In this document: positions 24,530-36,559 of the stretch, piece after piece
Position numbering within the stretch: position 1 is the first letter of the stretch
Layout of the letters: each line of letters opens with the position of its first letter
Source: Schistocephalus solidus
Lineage: Eukaryota; Platyhelminthes; Cestoda; Diphyllobothriidea; Diphyllobothriidae
Direction of reading: 5' to 3'
Assembly: GCA_017591395.1 (NCBI GenBank)
Contig: WEDG01002015.1
Coordinates: 1 to 64,000, forward strand
DNA: 64,000 nt
Position numbers and translations under genes: made by a program
Notes under the pieces: model-generated
What the model was told of the DNA's origin: nothing
The model's input: the letters and a program-made list of their open reading frames with translations, nothing else
Databases searched by the model: none

Positions 24530-25037
24530 CTGCACCTAAAAATGCATAGTTGACGTTTAAAATAAGGTTTACTCGTGTGACACGGATTTTCGTGTTTGCT
24601 ATGTCATTCCCGATTTTCTCGAAGAAATTGCATTCGCCACCAACGCAATATTGCTTTTCATATAGCTTTTATTTGGATGAGGGTTAGTTCTTCGCGTCTT
24701 TTTCCAAATAAGAAAGATTTTTGACCAAACAACGCCTATTTCAAGCATAAATAAGTAAGTGCATTTTCGAACAAAAAACGCCAAACGCCGAAAGTTCCTT
24801 TTCTTGGTTTCGTCTTCATCGCAGCCGGCTGAGGAGGGAGTGAAAGGTGGCAGGTAAGAGAACAGCATTTGAAAACCTGATGACGCTGAATGGGCGAGTG
24901 TTGCGTCTGACGTTCTGCCGCGGAACAGGCATCAGTTGATGGAGGAGTTAACGCAGAAATACCGCGCCCGCCGGTGATACAAGCGGCGGAAGACAAGCGA
25001 CACTGACGCAGTTGTGTCTGAAAAATGTTCTGGATAC

Positions 25038-25182
25038 CGTGAGGACCCTATCAAGCGCCAGTAGTGCTACGACGTCTTGAACTGCTTCAGAACCCTGTTC
25101 GCGTGCTCTGAGTAGCTCATCCGCCTGGTTGGTGGAATAAAGGCCTGCCGCATCGAGCAGTATAACGCCATGTGACACCATT
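25038..25182 (-). CDS. Candidate exon 2 of unrecognised minus-strand gene
   Basis: 145 nt between acceptor CAACTTTAG and donor ACG|GTATCC, entering in phase 2 and leaving in phase 0. The peptide contains GVILLDAAGLYSTNQADELL and AVQDVVALLALDRVLT. It joins exon 1 to form an Arg codon (AG|A) and exon 3 between whole codons. The donor is weak, so the 3' border is the least secure point. Confidence 0.45.
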
Positions 25183-25599
25183 CTAAAGTTGGTGTGGCTT
25201 AAAAATACAGGAAGGGCGTACAATTAGGTCCCCCAGTAGTTAATAACAAGATGATGACTCAGTGGAAACAGACAAAAACAAAAACAACTCAAAAAGAACA
25301 GGTGATCTTTTTGCTTACGTGAACTCATAGTGAAGACGTTCACCGTGCTTATGGATGGCATATTTGTGCCGAGATCACAGTCTCTTTTCAGATTAGCGAG
25401 TGAACCAGTTAAAATATGCCGAGGTTTCTACAGTAATGGCAGCTACCTGTACGAGCCCAGTCTACTGAGAATCAGCCAATTCCCATAGAGTAAGCTGAAT
25501 GCCCAAGCAGGATTACCTAAGCTATCAATCTAGAAGCTACCGGATGGCCATAGGCCATAATTGAGTAATGAGGACACTTGACGCAAATGTTATTAAATT

Positions 25600-25730
25600 C
25601 ACGGCTCTCAGTAGGGCCGCGTACATCAAGTGTCTAGAGCGTTGGCTGTACTGAAGCTTTCCATTTGCTGCCGTGGGTTCGAATTCCACCGAGGCCCCCG
25701 ATTTTTTTCGCAATTGGGCCAAACGAAATT
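25600..25730 (+). repeat. tRNA-derived SINE, family 1
   Basis: Head with TAGAGCGTTGGCTGTACTGA and B box GGTTCGAATTC at 25676-25686, then the family 1 body. The head closely follows the copy at 19985, including the unusual stretch after the anticodon region. Confidence 0.6.
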
Positions 25731-26333
25731 GATACTTGCTTATACTTTTCTTCGGGTTTTTGGGCTGATTTATTCCTTACCACCATAACCAATTTGCGTA
25801 TTGCCATCAAACTGATGAGTGTGGAGTTTCACGGCTTAGGTGACATCATCAGCGGGATTCACTTTAGCCTAATGCCCAGAATTTATCGCGTTTTCCTCAA
25901 ATGTTAGGAAAGTTTGCGTCTTATACCCGACCATAGAGCCATTGTGGCCAGTGCTCTGTTGGCTGCAATTGATCCTACCCCCAGTGGTATGCGAGTGGCT
26001 ATCAGTAATCTGATTTTAACTCAGTAGGGATGCAGAGACTTTTTAAATTATTTACTTGCGCTGCCCCGGCTCGTTTAAAGCAGGCCTTGGGGCTAGTTTG
26101 CGGAAGTAGGAAACAGTATCGTTGTTTGCGCTGACGCCTGACGCACAGTCCTTCCTGCGCCCATCCTCCATCCTCGGGTGTCCAACGGGTTCCTGTCTGT
26201 TTGTAGAACACATTACTCGGTGGGTGGGGGAGTAGGATTGGTGTGTCCCGCTGGTTTCAACCCGTCTCTTGTGCTCAGAAGGAAGGGTCGCACGCTCTAA
26301 AAAACCACCTATAAATCAAGAAGATTAACTGAC

Positions 26334-26426
26334 CTCCCGTCTTTTGAGTTGTTGTTCATGCCAAATGGGAATGCGAAGTTTGTGATTGCTATCTTCGCGT
26401 CTAAATCAGCAAAGCCCATTCGAAAA
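26334..26426 (-). CDS. Candidate exon 1 (or an internal exon) of unrecognised minus-strand gene
   Basis: 93 nt between acceptor ACTAG and donor GGGAG|GTCAGT, phase 2 to phase 2. The peptide contains MGFADLDAKIAITNFAFPFG. The 1151-bp intron to the next exon contains a SINE (25600-25730). There is no start codon context, so further exons should lie to the right; a possible one at about 26480-26560 did not fit in phase. Confidence 0.4.
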
Positions 26427-26819
26427 CTAGTTTTCAGTATTTTATTGGTATTTTGGTTTCGCACTAACTGCTGGCATGAATAGGCAACCACATGGAGAGA
26501 TGTCAGCCAGTTTCAGAACAGAAAAGTATCGAAAGATGCGCATGCCCTCTCCTTTGGCGTACCTGAAGGAAAAGCGTCTAAAGTGAAACTTCTCCTTGAG
26601 AAGTGAAAGGCATGCACAAACAGCACTATTTCTCAGTGTAATAGAAATACCCATCAAATGTATGGTATTTTTAACATCTGGCCAAAGCCGAACCGAAAAT
26701 GGACAGTGAAAAAATAAAACTGGTAGGGAATAAGATAACCTTCAAAGTAGTATTAACGATGAAGTGGCGAACAGAGCTCAGTGAGCGTTCATCAAGGAAT
26801 GCAAGTCAATATTCCCGAT

Positions 26820-26995
26820 CTAACCAGGCAAAACAACGAACCCGTGGACTTCTGCTCAACGCGTCGCGAATTCGATCCTCGGGTGCTGCACCACCTGGGG
26901 TTGGGTGTGACTGCCCAAAGAAGGTTAGTAAGCCAGAAAGGGCCATTCCAGTCTCCCTTGTCTTTGCTGGCATTGTTATTCTGCCTATTTTACTA
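26820..26995 (+). repeat. tRNA-like SINE, family 2
   Basis: B-box-like AATTCGATCCT near 26869 and the tail AAGCCAGAAAGGGCCATTCC then CTTTGCTGG, as in the other family 2 copies. Confidence 0.45.
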
Positions 26996-27169
26996 CTAGC
27001 CGCTGTACGGCTGCTGGCGGGACTGGAATGTGAGCTGCATATTGGGAATCAAGGATGAGGCCTAGGGATGCTAGTAAAGGAAAGCACTGTGCTGATTTGA
27101 GTGATCCGACCTACAGCCTGATCCAGCTCAAGACCAAGTAACTGGGGAAACCAATTTGCTTTATATAAA

Positions 27170-27325
27170 AGACTCAAAATTCATATTAGAAAGTAAATAT
27201 TCAATATGAGAGCCATTTTTAGCAATGACCTCTTCGGTTCTCGGTCTGAACTTGGTGCACGTGTTCCTGGGGTGCTCCGGCGACATCTTGTTCCATTCTT
27301 TAGTAATGGATATCTTCATATTAGG
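27170..27325 (-). pseudogene. Tc1/mariner-like transposase C-terminal fragment
   Basis: The minus strand encodes ITKEWNKMSPEHPRNTC followed by a FRPRTEEVIAKNGSHIEY segment, which resembles the end of Tc1/mariner-type transposases. No DDE catalytic part and no terminal inverted repeats are seen. Confidence 0.45.
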
Positions 27326-27496
27326 TCATGTTAGGAGATGCAAAATGAGCCAATGAACCCAATGCCAGTTATGGCACGCATAATAATCAGCTTTGAAGAG
27401 TCCCGTTTCTGCTTCAGAATTGCTGCTAGGTCTACAAAATAAGTACTTTGGGAAGTTGGCTGGGATATGCTAGTGGAAGAGGGGTGTGAACTGACC

Positions 27497-29255
27497 AATA
27501 CTGGACACTCCTTTACGGAGCGGTAACCTGAACCGTCTACTCGAACCAAGCCAGGAAGCTGAATCACTTTCATCTCAGCTGCCACCGCAGAATACTGAAA
27601 CTGAGATGGCAAGACAGGATCCCGGACACGGAAGTCCTGGAGTGGACCGGAATCCTCAGCATCCACACCATGCTGAGGCAAGTGCAACTGCGGTGGAGCA
27701 GCCACCTGGTAAGAATGGATGACGAGTGACTAACCAAACGACTTTTCTACGGAGATGTCCCTATAGGTTCTCACCGGCAGGGAGGTCGAAAACGAAGATA
27801 CAAGGACACTTTAAAGAAATCGCTGAAGCAACTGCAAATCAACCCGGCGACCTGGGAGGACCTCGCCCAGGATAGACCGGCATGGAGAAAATCCGTGAAG
27901 ACTGGTTCAGCAATCTATGAGGCCAACCGCATCGCCACCGCCAAGGCCAAAAAGAGCGGCACGAAAGTCACCAGCGCCCCGGAACAACATCGTCGATGCC
28001 CAGGCCCTGCCAAACTGCCCGCGCTGTCAATGCATCTTTCGCGCGCGAATCAGCCTGATTGGACATCTTCGGACGCAATGCACCAACAATCCGACAATTC
28101 CAATTTCTACGTCAAATTCTGCCAACCCTCCTTCTGACTCCCCCACCCTCACTCCTGGCATCAATTCCATTACTCCCACCATCATAGAGACCACATCCAT
28201 CTACTCATCGTCTGCTACCCCCACGACCGCAACCACCATCGTCTTCGCCTTTACTACCACCACCACCACCACCATCAGCGATGGGGAATCTCTCCTAAGC
28301 TGTACTCAATGCGACCGAACATTCACCTCACGCATCGGCCTGATCGGTCACTTGCGAATACATCGTACAGAGACCGGTGAGCCAGTGCCTGGAACACCAT
28401 CACACAGCAGAGATCGTCGACTCCACTGCCCTCATTATCCTCGCGCATTCACCCATCGCATGGGCCTATTCGGTCATGTGCGCATCCATGACAGCGGAAT
28501 TCACCACAATGCCGACAACACCGATACACCATGCACAAACTCCGCTCCTGCCATTCTTAGCGCCACTGTCACCCCACTACCATGAATGACATTCCCCCAG
28601 CCTCTATCGATTTCTCCTGCCCACAATGCACCCACAACCTCAACTTACGCATTGGCCTGGTCGGTCACCTGCAAATCCATCGCACGGAGGCTGGTGAACC
28701 AGTGCGTGTGGCTCTGACATACAGTCGACGCGCCTGCACATTTACACACCGCATGGGCCTATTAGGACACATGCGCCTCCACGACAACCTGCGGTAAACC
28801 ACCGGAGGCTAAGCTACATATGAACACACTATCTTCACCAATACATCGACAACACCCTCACAATCGCCATTTACCAGAGTATATCATGGTTTCCTAGAAA
28901 CCGTGGCTGGGAAGGCTGCCAATCTGACGCTTCCACCAGACCACACCGTCGGCTCAGTGTTTGCGCTGTGTGTGTCGAGTGGCTGACCTGTGGACTGGGA
29001 GTCAGATGGCGCTGGCTCCTCCATATCCCCTGAATAAGGAAATCCTGGTGTGTGCGTTATGGGGGCCAGGTCGTGCTGTGGCGCGCGAAGACGGGTACGC
29101 CGATCCGTCAGCCAATGCGCCCACTCCCACATCAGGCCACTGACCGGCTCGGACAGTGGTCTGATGGTGGGGGTGGGGGAGAGAGTGAGGTCGACAGCTC
29201 AGCGCATTTTCCTCCTTATAAACAATCTGATGCGCTTGAAACTATCACTAGCCAT
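27497..29255 (+). mobile_element. Zinc-finger LINE copy 2, 5'-truncated, plus strand
   Basis: Starts within the RT C-terminal region (27497), continues through the zinc-finger tail (27960-28797), and then a long 3' UTR to about 29255. The 3' UTR aligns, reversed, with 36960-37380 and 60770-61200. It is the only zinc-finger LINE copy on the plus strand. The RT C-terminal part (27497-27890) has several stops and frameshifts. Confidence 0.85.
27917..28797 (+). pseudogene. C2H2 zinc-finger tail of LINE copy 2
   Basis: 27917-28585 holds finger 1 (CPRCQCIFRARISLIGHLRT, ending in Cys), a Thr/Ser-rich spacer, finger 2 (CTQCDRTFTSRIGLIGHLRI) and finger 3 (CPHYPRAFTHRMGLFGHVRI, with the second Cys lost). 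After a frameshift at about 28580, the frame 28582-28797 holds finger 4 and a truncated finger 5 ending HDNLR-stop. This looks like an isolated zinc-finger gene but is the 3' part of a retrotransposon. Confidence 0.8.
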
Positions 29256-30582
29256 ACTTTTGACCCTCAGCGAGCTGCCATCTAAGGTTGGGTTCGATCG
29301 ACTCACTCTCGAGGCGAAACATTCCGTCACCGCCTCATTTAGCAAGCACTTTGAAGTTCCTAAAACCTTTAAAGTCCTGCGTCATCACATATACAATGAG
29401 CAAGACAAGATTTCCACATCCAAATTAGGAAAACTGATCAGACATTGCCCAACAAGTAACACATCCTATCTCGAAGCGAAATAGTCGCCAGACCGAACAA
29501 CTCGCCCAGGGTTCCAACCACCCTGCATCAAAGTGAGAACTAATTACGTAAGCACCTGTCAAACCCACAGACACCTGCGAAAAGGCCTAGAAAGCGACAG
29601 AACAAAAAAATTTGTTAGCTTTAGTCGACTAGCCTGGAAATTCATTAGCATTTCTTATCGATTTTGTGCATTTAGCGCTTGCACGGTGGTGTGCCGACGA
29701 AAATCCCCGAAGCGTAAGCAGCAAAAGATAATTTTTCCGCGAATCCATTTGTCTTTCTCAACTTATAACTCCGGAGCTTTGAAATTTGCCATCCTGAAAT
29801 AACTGACCCATGAGAATGGTTGAAAATTATGAATAACTGAAGCAGTCTGTGGAGCGTGTGATGTCTGTGGCTTAGAGATAAAAGGATCCACTTTTTGATA
29901 ACACCGGACTTACGTTGAGGATAGCAGTCAGAGGGTCTGAACTCTACTCTGAAAAGCAGAACAGATTACACTGAGCCTGAACAAGCAATCGGCTTCAGAG
30001 TTAATGGCATCGTAGGATTTTAAGAATGCCTTTGTGGTTAAGGTCCGCAAACAACACCAATGGCAGCAGCGAACTCGTAGCAAGCATGAGGGAGAATGCG
30101 TACTGAAGATCCATCGAAAAAATAGTCTTCGTTAAGACTTCCAAAAAAACAAACGATGCTACATGCTCAAAAATGATAGATGGTGGTTTTGGGCCATTAG
30201 CAACCTTTCAGTACCGAAGATCAGCCAAACGTGTTAGCTTAATTGAAGATCCACTTGTGGGTTAACCAGGTGTATACTCTCCACATTCAATCCAGCCGGA
30301 AACGTGATACTTTTCGAAGGGTTTGTCACTGTACGAAGTCAAGAGTGCATGTAACCCATGGAGAGTACTCCACTGGGTGCAAAACCCGTGATCAGAGAAG
30401 CTGTCCGCTGCCTGAACTTGTTCGATTGATAGTGCATGCGCTCTTTTCGGTGTAAGACGACTTATGTCAGTTAAAGAGAGTAGTGGTCGGACAAACAGAA
30501 AATCTCTTGGCATCGATTATTTCACGATGGTTTTGTAGGTGCCAATCGTCCGTCCATCACGTAGCTAACTACTAACTAGTCC
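29256..30582. other. No gene recognised
   Basis: Low to moderate GC sequence between LINE copy 2 and unit B, with no recognisable coding region or repeat match within the window. Confidence 0.35.
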
Positions 30583-31208
30583 TTATAGTAGAAGTGCGAC
30601 TCCCACACCGGATCTTGTTGAGTTCTAAGAAATTTTATTTTTGAAATTTCCTCACTGAATTCATGCGAACGCTACTCATCCATGTAAAGTTGTTGACATC
30701 GCTAGTTTGAATCCCGGCATTTCATAGTCTGCCGTTCGGTATTTACCTTTTAATTTAAACTGTTCAGAGTTTCTGGCTAGTGAAGCTGACCCTGAAAACA
30801 ACACTTTCCTGCTATTGGCGTTAAGCAGCGTGCGGTGACACCGTCCCTGCCAAACTTAATAAAGGAGTTCAGAATTCAGAAAATGAAACCAACAGGACTG
30901 AGGACTCTCCAGTATTCAAACGTAGGTAAAACTCTGTCGAACCGTCTATTTTGGCATGCCTCACACTCAGTCAAACTGAATGGTTACACAGTTCCTGGTG
31001 AAAAAGGTTCATTTTTAAATAATGGAAGTGAATGTGAGAGTCACAGATTCTTGTTTGAAAGAAGATTAACGCGCGATCTTTGCATGAAAAATCGCTTTAG
31101 CCCGAGCTTTCGGACTCTTGCATGAGGCCATCATCCGAATTTATGAGAATGCTACAGCAAGTTGGCAGTTATGTTGTCAAATAAAGAGCAAAGACGCGAC
31201 GGCATGCA

Positions 31209-31460
31209 TCAATGGTTGGGACTTGGACTGCGCCTCTTGGACTCCTGAGCGAAGTGCGTCATAGCTTGGGGCATATTAACGTGTACTTTGACGGATTTGG
31301 TGTCACACACCCAGACCTCCAACAGTTTCCGTCCCCTCTTATTACTGGCTCGCGCCATTATCCGCATGCTCGCAAATTTTAATTCGCGACCTTCTTCTAA
31401 GGTGTGAGAAGCGAATTTAGGTAATGGTTCGCCTCTCCAAACGGCCCACTTGTGCTCCAT
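31209..31460 (-). pseudogene. Penelope-like C-terminal relic, unit B
   Basis: An 83-residue open frame with FASHTLEEGRELKFASMRIM and GRKLLEVWVCDTKSVKVHVN segments, aligning with the tail of the Penelope-like protein at 6717-7150. The equivalent stretches in A and C contain stops, so the open frame here is probably fortuitous. Confidence 0.5.
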
Positions 31461-31991
31461 TATCTGTGAACTGAGTTGTTATTTAGTCTTGCCGAGGAGA
31501 TTCGCGACATGCATACGTTTTTATTCCACCTTGGTTTCCAGTCGTATTCTCTTTTTACATTTTCTACAATTAGAACTGTGTCCTGGACATACTAATTTAA
31601 ATTATGCAGTATATCATTGCGTGACTGGTTAATTTTATTATATTGTGAGCAAACCACGTAAATACTCGCGTGTTTGCATTGGCTTATCTTAGGATTCCAT
31701 AAAGGTTTTAAGCTCCTATTTGCACATCTAGAATTTGTTCACAGGTGTGCCGCAATTCGGCATAATTATCGACATCTTCCAAGGCAAGGAAGTTAGATTT
31801 AATTATATGCTTTCTCTTTCTTGCGCAGATGGTTTTAATAAATGCGATCTTGCTCTCACGAATTGACCCTTTTGGCTCTATCTTCACCATTATTCCGATT
31901 TTTTTGAATTATTACATCCATCGAAAAGATGAATATATTTTCTCCCCTTTGTCCGGTACACTTCGACGTTGTTCGTACTAGATTCATTTTA

Positions 31992-32703
31992 ATGGCGTGC
32001 AGCCCGAACGTGACAGTGTATGATGGACAACGTCCCTTTGCTGCTTCCACCTCGTTTACGATCGACGCAGTTAAAATTTCGGTTGGGGATGTTGACGCTA
32101 TTGGTGACGCTTTCAATAGTCTTCTCGAGCCGTATGGCTCGCAGGTGAATCCTTTCCTTGTTGGCTGGTACAATGAACTCTGTTCGCCGCGTCTGCAGTT
32201 ATCCGGATGCCCCCCAGACCAATTTTATCTCTGCATAATCAGCACGCCAGAAATGTTTGAGCGAGGCTTTTTGTCGCAATTTTCGAGTGTTTCTCTAGTG
32301 TACCAAATTTGACAACTGAATACGAGCATTTTGATTGGCCCAAACAATTCGCACCTCAGGATCCCCTCGACCGCTCCGTCTACCTGCATATCACACATAC
32401 AGCGTGCGATTTTTCTGACCGCCTCATCCTTGATGAACGTCATCACTTGCAGGGCGTAATAGAACAGATAAAAGAATGTTTTTGGTTGCCAAACTATGCT
32501 CTTTGCCCCTTAACAAGGATGCCACTGGTCCATTCCAGCGCTGCGGGCCACGCTGCCGGTGTTGCTTACTTCCACAGCCCTAGTGAGGCTGTGGAAGTTG
32601 GGGTCAAGGAATCAAGTGAAGTTACTGCTCTTGGAATGGGCACACCTCACCGTCTTGTTGGCTGTTCTCTGCATCCCTACCATGGTGGCTGGTTGGGCTT
32701 CCG
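31992..32703 (+). pseudogene. MMACHC: MMACHC exon 1 pseudogene, unit B
   Basis: It keeps the MACSPN start, the FLVGWYNELCSPRLQL segment and the donor TTCCG|GTGAGT. A one-base deletion at about 32278-32283 shifts the frame after ERGFL and leads to a stop at 32310-32312. A six-base insertion at about 32425 adds two residues (LILDE). Downstream, the frame ending at 32703 still has GHAAGVAYF and LHPYHGGWLGFR. The family GF motif has become YGSQVNPF. From about 32511 to beyond the donor it is almost identical to the functional unit A. No exon 2 follows. Confidence 0.88.
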
Positions 32704-34967
32704 GTGAGTCTGCCTCCTCTTTCCGTTATAGTTGCTTACAAACGTTTCATGGGTTTTCTTGGCTAACATCATCTGTCTGCCGTTAAGTACACAGAAAAGC
32801 GACAGGTTTCTGTGTTTTGGTTGGAAGCTAACATTCGGGTTATTTAAAGGGCACGGACATATGTACCCTACCAGAAATGCACTGCAAGTCCACTAGTGTA
32901 ATCAGGAGTCCTTATATCAGTGTCTTACGCCTCCGTGACTTTAAACTGCCAGAAAAACTGTCATACTTAGCGGTTAGTACACAGTTATGCGACAGTTGTA
33001 GGTTTTATGTGTGGAAGCTGACATTTTGGGATAAGATACGGGAACGGGAAACTCCCCTTATACTGGTAGCCTTGCGCTAAACAGCAGTGAGATTAATTTG
33101 AGGTTAATGATTAGGGCTATGGCTACGTTTAGTGGTGGGATTAAGATAAAGGTTAAAAATATGGTTTCATTTAAGGGTTTAAATTAAGTTTAGGGTTATG
33201 GTTAGGACAGGGGCATATGTACCATTCCAGAAATTCGTCGCAAGGCTACCTGTCTTATCGGAAGTCCTTATTCCAGTGTCTTGCGCCTCCGTGGCTTTAA
33301 ACTTCCAAAAAATCCTGTCATACTGGGCTTTTTCCCCCACCCCCCTACATTCACATGGTGACTTTGTTTCCAGGAGTCTCGATCATGCTAACTATTTTAG
33401 GCTATGCAACGTAAAGATCCTCTGTCGATTAGTATTCGTTTTTACGATTCAGTTAAGTGTTGCCTATTATATAGAAAGCATTGCATGCTCTTCCGATGGA
33501 CGAGGAGCATTGCACCTGTAAACAGTATTTCTCACTTTACTAACGAGATCTTGTGCCAATGGATCTCTTAGTAACAAACCGGACCTATGTTGTGCCTCCG
33601 GTAGTCTGTAGATGCCAAACATTTAATTTACCTATGAGAAATCGCTGTAGACTACCTAAGAATACATATGAACAGTCAACCAACAAAAGCCACGATCTTT
33701 TAAAAAGCCGTACGAACGGCAATACAATGTGCATCATGGGATAAACCTCGCATGTCTTTGTAGAGCAAGTTTTTCGCTACGTTAGTTTGAGGGGTTCCTC
33801 GCGCTTGCAGCTCTGAGGTTGCCCTTGATGCTAAATCTAATATTATACTGTGTAATTAGGGTTGAAAAGTGTTGACAAGTTTAAATAAGGCATCGTGCTG
33901 GAAGTCCTAGTCGTCGCTCAGTTGGCTCCTGTGATTTACCGCAATACTTTCCAGCATTTAGCCTTTGAATTCATCTGTGTTGCTGCTCATCCATTTCCAT
34001 CTCTCTTTTCAGAGTGTCGTTATCATCTGGGTTACAGTTGTGCTCTTCTTTCACTCAGATCAGTAATGCGGTCGATGCATTAAAGTTTTATTATCTTTTG
34101 ACCTCCGGGAGTATTAATGGGCGTTAGGTTGATCTATCTCTAAAGCTTTTTTTGTCACTTTTATCCACTGCCCTAACCAACATGAGCGTTTGAACGTGAT
34201 AATCCGGGTCGAAAAAAACCCACACAGACTTTGAGGACTGACGGGGAACTTATCTGAGAATCCTTAATTTGCTCACTCATCAGTGCTAGTTTACCGAAGC
34301 AGACCGAGAACGCCGGTTCCCCCCAGGTTGCCTGCGAAACTCAGCAGGAGATCCTGTCATCTTCTGCCCTTTTTAATTGGGTTTTCACCTGACTAATCTC
34401 CTTATGGAAGAAAAGGGGCGAGTTCCAGCAAGCAGTTCATAACGGAGGGGTCATGCATCATGTTATTGTTGTTTTCTAGTCCGAATCCTAGTCGCAAATT
34501 GTCGAAATTTCGTCTTCCATGTCCATTCTTGGTATGATGATTATTCGGTAATGTGGCTCACTATAACCGTTGGCCTGCCGCGCCCTTTCCCCGCGTGGTA
34601 ACTTACTCTGCCTCGGCAATGTTTCATCCCAGCCTATGGAATTGGGGGTCCATTGCGCGTATTAATCGATTGTGCGTCTCGAGAACAATGACTCAAGCAG
34701 TTCACGGCTCACGCGGTTGTGTAACCTTGCGAGAATTTCGACCACGTTCTACGCATAGACATGGGTGGGCACTGTCGAGTGCGCAGTGATCTGAGTGCTA
34801 GCGCCCTTCCACCTTACAGTTGCCCCATCTTAACCCAACCGCATGTTGAGAAGTCTCCCAGTTTCTCCGAAGCATTTGATTTGTGCAAGGCTGCACCATA
34901 TGCGTTAAGTTACTCCAAACATTTTCTGCCATCACATCTTAAGGTCTTGTTACCGGGCATCTGATAG

Positions 34968-35045
34968 TTGCTTCTGGGCGGCGTGCGACCCCAACTGCGA
35001 GTGGTATGAGAAGGCGGCTAACCGTGTGCCCCGTGACTTCTTCAC
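34968..35045 (+). other. Candidate 78-nt cassette exon in MMACHC-type intron, unit B
   Basis: Bounded by CTGATAG and AC|GTAAGG, phase 2 in and phase 2 out, the same phase as the MMACHC intron. The peptide would contain CFWAACDPNCEWYEKA and VPRDFFT. The unit C counterpart (58850-58927) keeps both borders and the frame. The acceptor is weak, no family is recognised, and the region is deleted from the functional unit A. Confidence 0.25.
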
Positions 35046-36559
35046 GTAAGGAAGTGCTCGCTAAAATTTTGGACTGGCGCAGTTTGGTCTCTTACCTCGT
35101 ATTCTCGTGTGAAATCAATCTATACTCCGCTTGGTTTAACGGCACGCCATAACTCAGCGGGGTCTCAGAGAAGGCGCCCTTGTCGAATCAGGAAACTTAA
35201 CACCAAAAAACCGGTAATACTGCCAGTCTTTTGAGGATGGCAACGTTACTCTAATGGATACATTAAAACCTTATTCAGTGTGGGTATATATAATGTTTCA
35301 TAAATTTTCATGCATAAAGTTAGCTTCATAACCGGACTTCTAGCTGAGTCCCTTTTGCTATTCACGTGGAAGGGCCGATGGTTTGTTTATTTGATGGCTA
35401 GCAATCCTACCGTTTTATGTCATCAACTGAGGTCTTTCTGTTACCCACGCTCTCCAGACAGGCTTTTATCTTTGCTAAGGAGATTGCATATTTTAATGGA
35501 CTCCAGGTCGGAGTTGGGGTTTCCCACAGTTCAGAAGTGGCCATCGCGTAAAGTAGATTCCCTATCTCGTGAAATTTCAACCGGAATTTCGAAATGTTAT
35601 TTTGATTAGCATGCAGCCTAATCATAAGATAATTCAATAAAGTCAGGGTGTCTGCCTTTGAACTAGCTGTATACTTCACAAGAAGCATTAATAAACGGAA
35701 AGAATATCATTCCTTTTCAAGTGAACTTTTAACATCCTAAAACTCATAATTTCAAACCTGTTGTGCAAGCTTTCTATTAAATATATCTTTATGTATAAGG
35801 CAATCAAAATCAGGGGTGAAGCGTAATACTTAAGTAGTCAATTTTGAGTTTTATTTTTGAAGGCGGCCCGAACGAAGGGCATTCATAACGTGAAATCCTA
35901 GCATATGCTTTATGATATTCAGTAGTACAACACAACCTAAGTAATCCACTCTGTTCGAAAAAACTCCCGAATCTCGGTAAGCATTTCATGAGATAGACCA
36001 CCATTTTATATTTGGAGGCGGAGATAAAGGTGACAAGGTCACAAACATTAGTTTATTCCTCTGAAAAGCGTGAGCTTCAATTGTATAAATCGGGCAACTG
36101 GGCTGATGGGCCTAAACTTACAGTACATTTCATAAAGAGTCAACCGAAATTCTGAAATGAGTTTTCGTTTTCAAAACGTTTGTTTAGTAGTTTCTAATAT
36201 TGATAAGTATGCGGCCTAATCTCGAGACATTTCAGTTGGGGTAGGAGCCGGCTTTTTAAAGGGCCTCTTTCTGACCGCTTATGAAAAGCATCCTCTGTTA
36301 AAATGGTTTCTTAAGTAGTATGCATTATTCGCGTTAATGTTTGATGCCCCTATAAATTCAAATACATTTTAAAAATAACCTGCCAAAAATATTCTTTCTT
36401 GCACAAGTTTGGTAGCACATCAAACCATCGAATTTTCTACTTGAAAACAGGGTATTATATGCTTTTAAAAACAGTTTATACTTATGAGATTTTTGAAGAT
36501 GGAGAAATGTCCGTTCATTATACATTGTATCGCCAGTTTATTAATTCTGCCTATGAAAG

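Noticed and set aside
27917..28797. Stand-alone C2H2 zinc-finger transcription factor gene
   Set aside because: The same fingers follow the RT C-terminal region in copies 3, 4 and 5, and the fragment is preceded by RT remnants at 27497-27890, so it belongs to the LINE.
31929..32707. A second functional MMACHC gene in unit B
   Set aside because: A one-base deletion at about 32280 truncates the frame before the conserved His and the GGWFGFR region, and no exon 2 follows within the unit.
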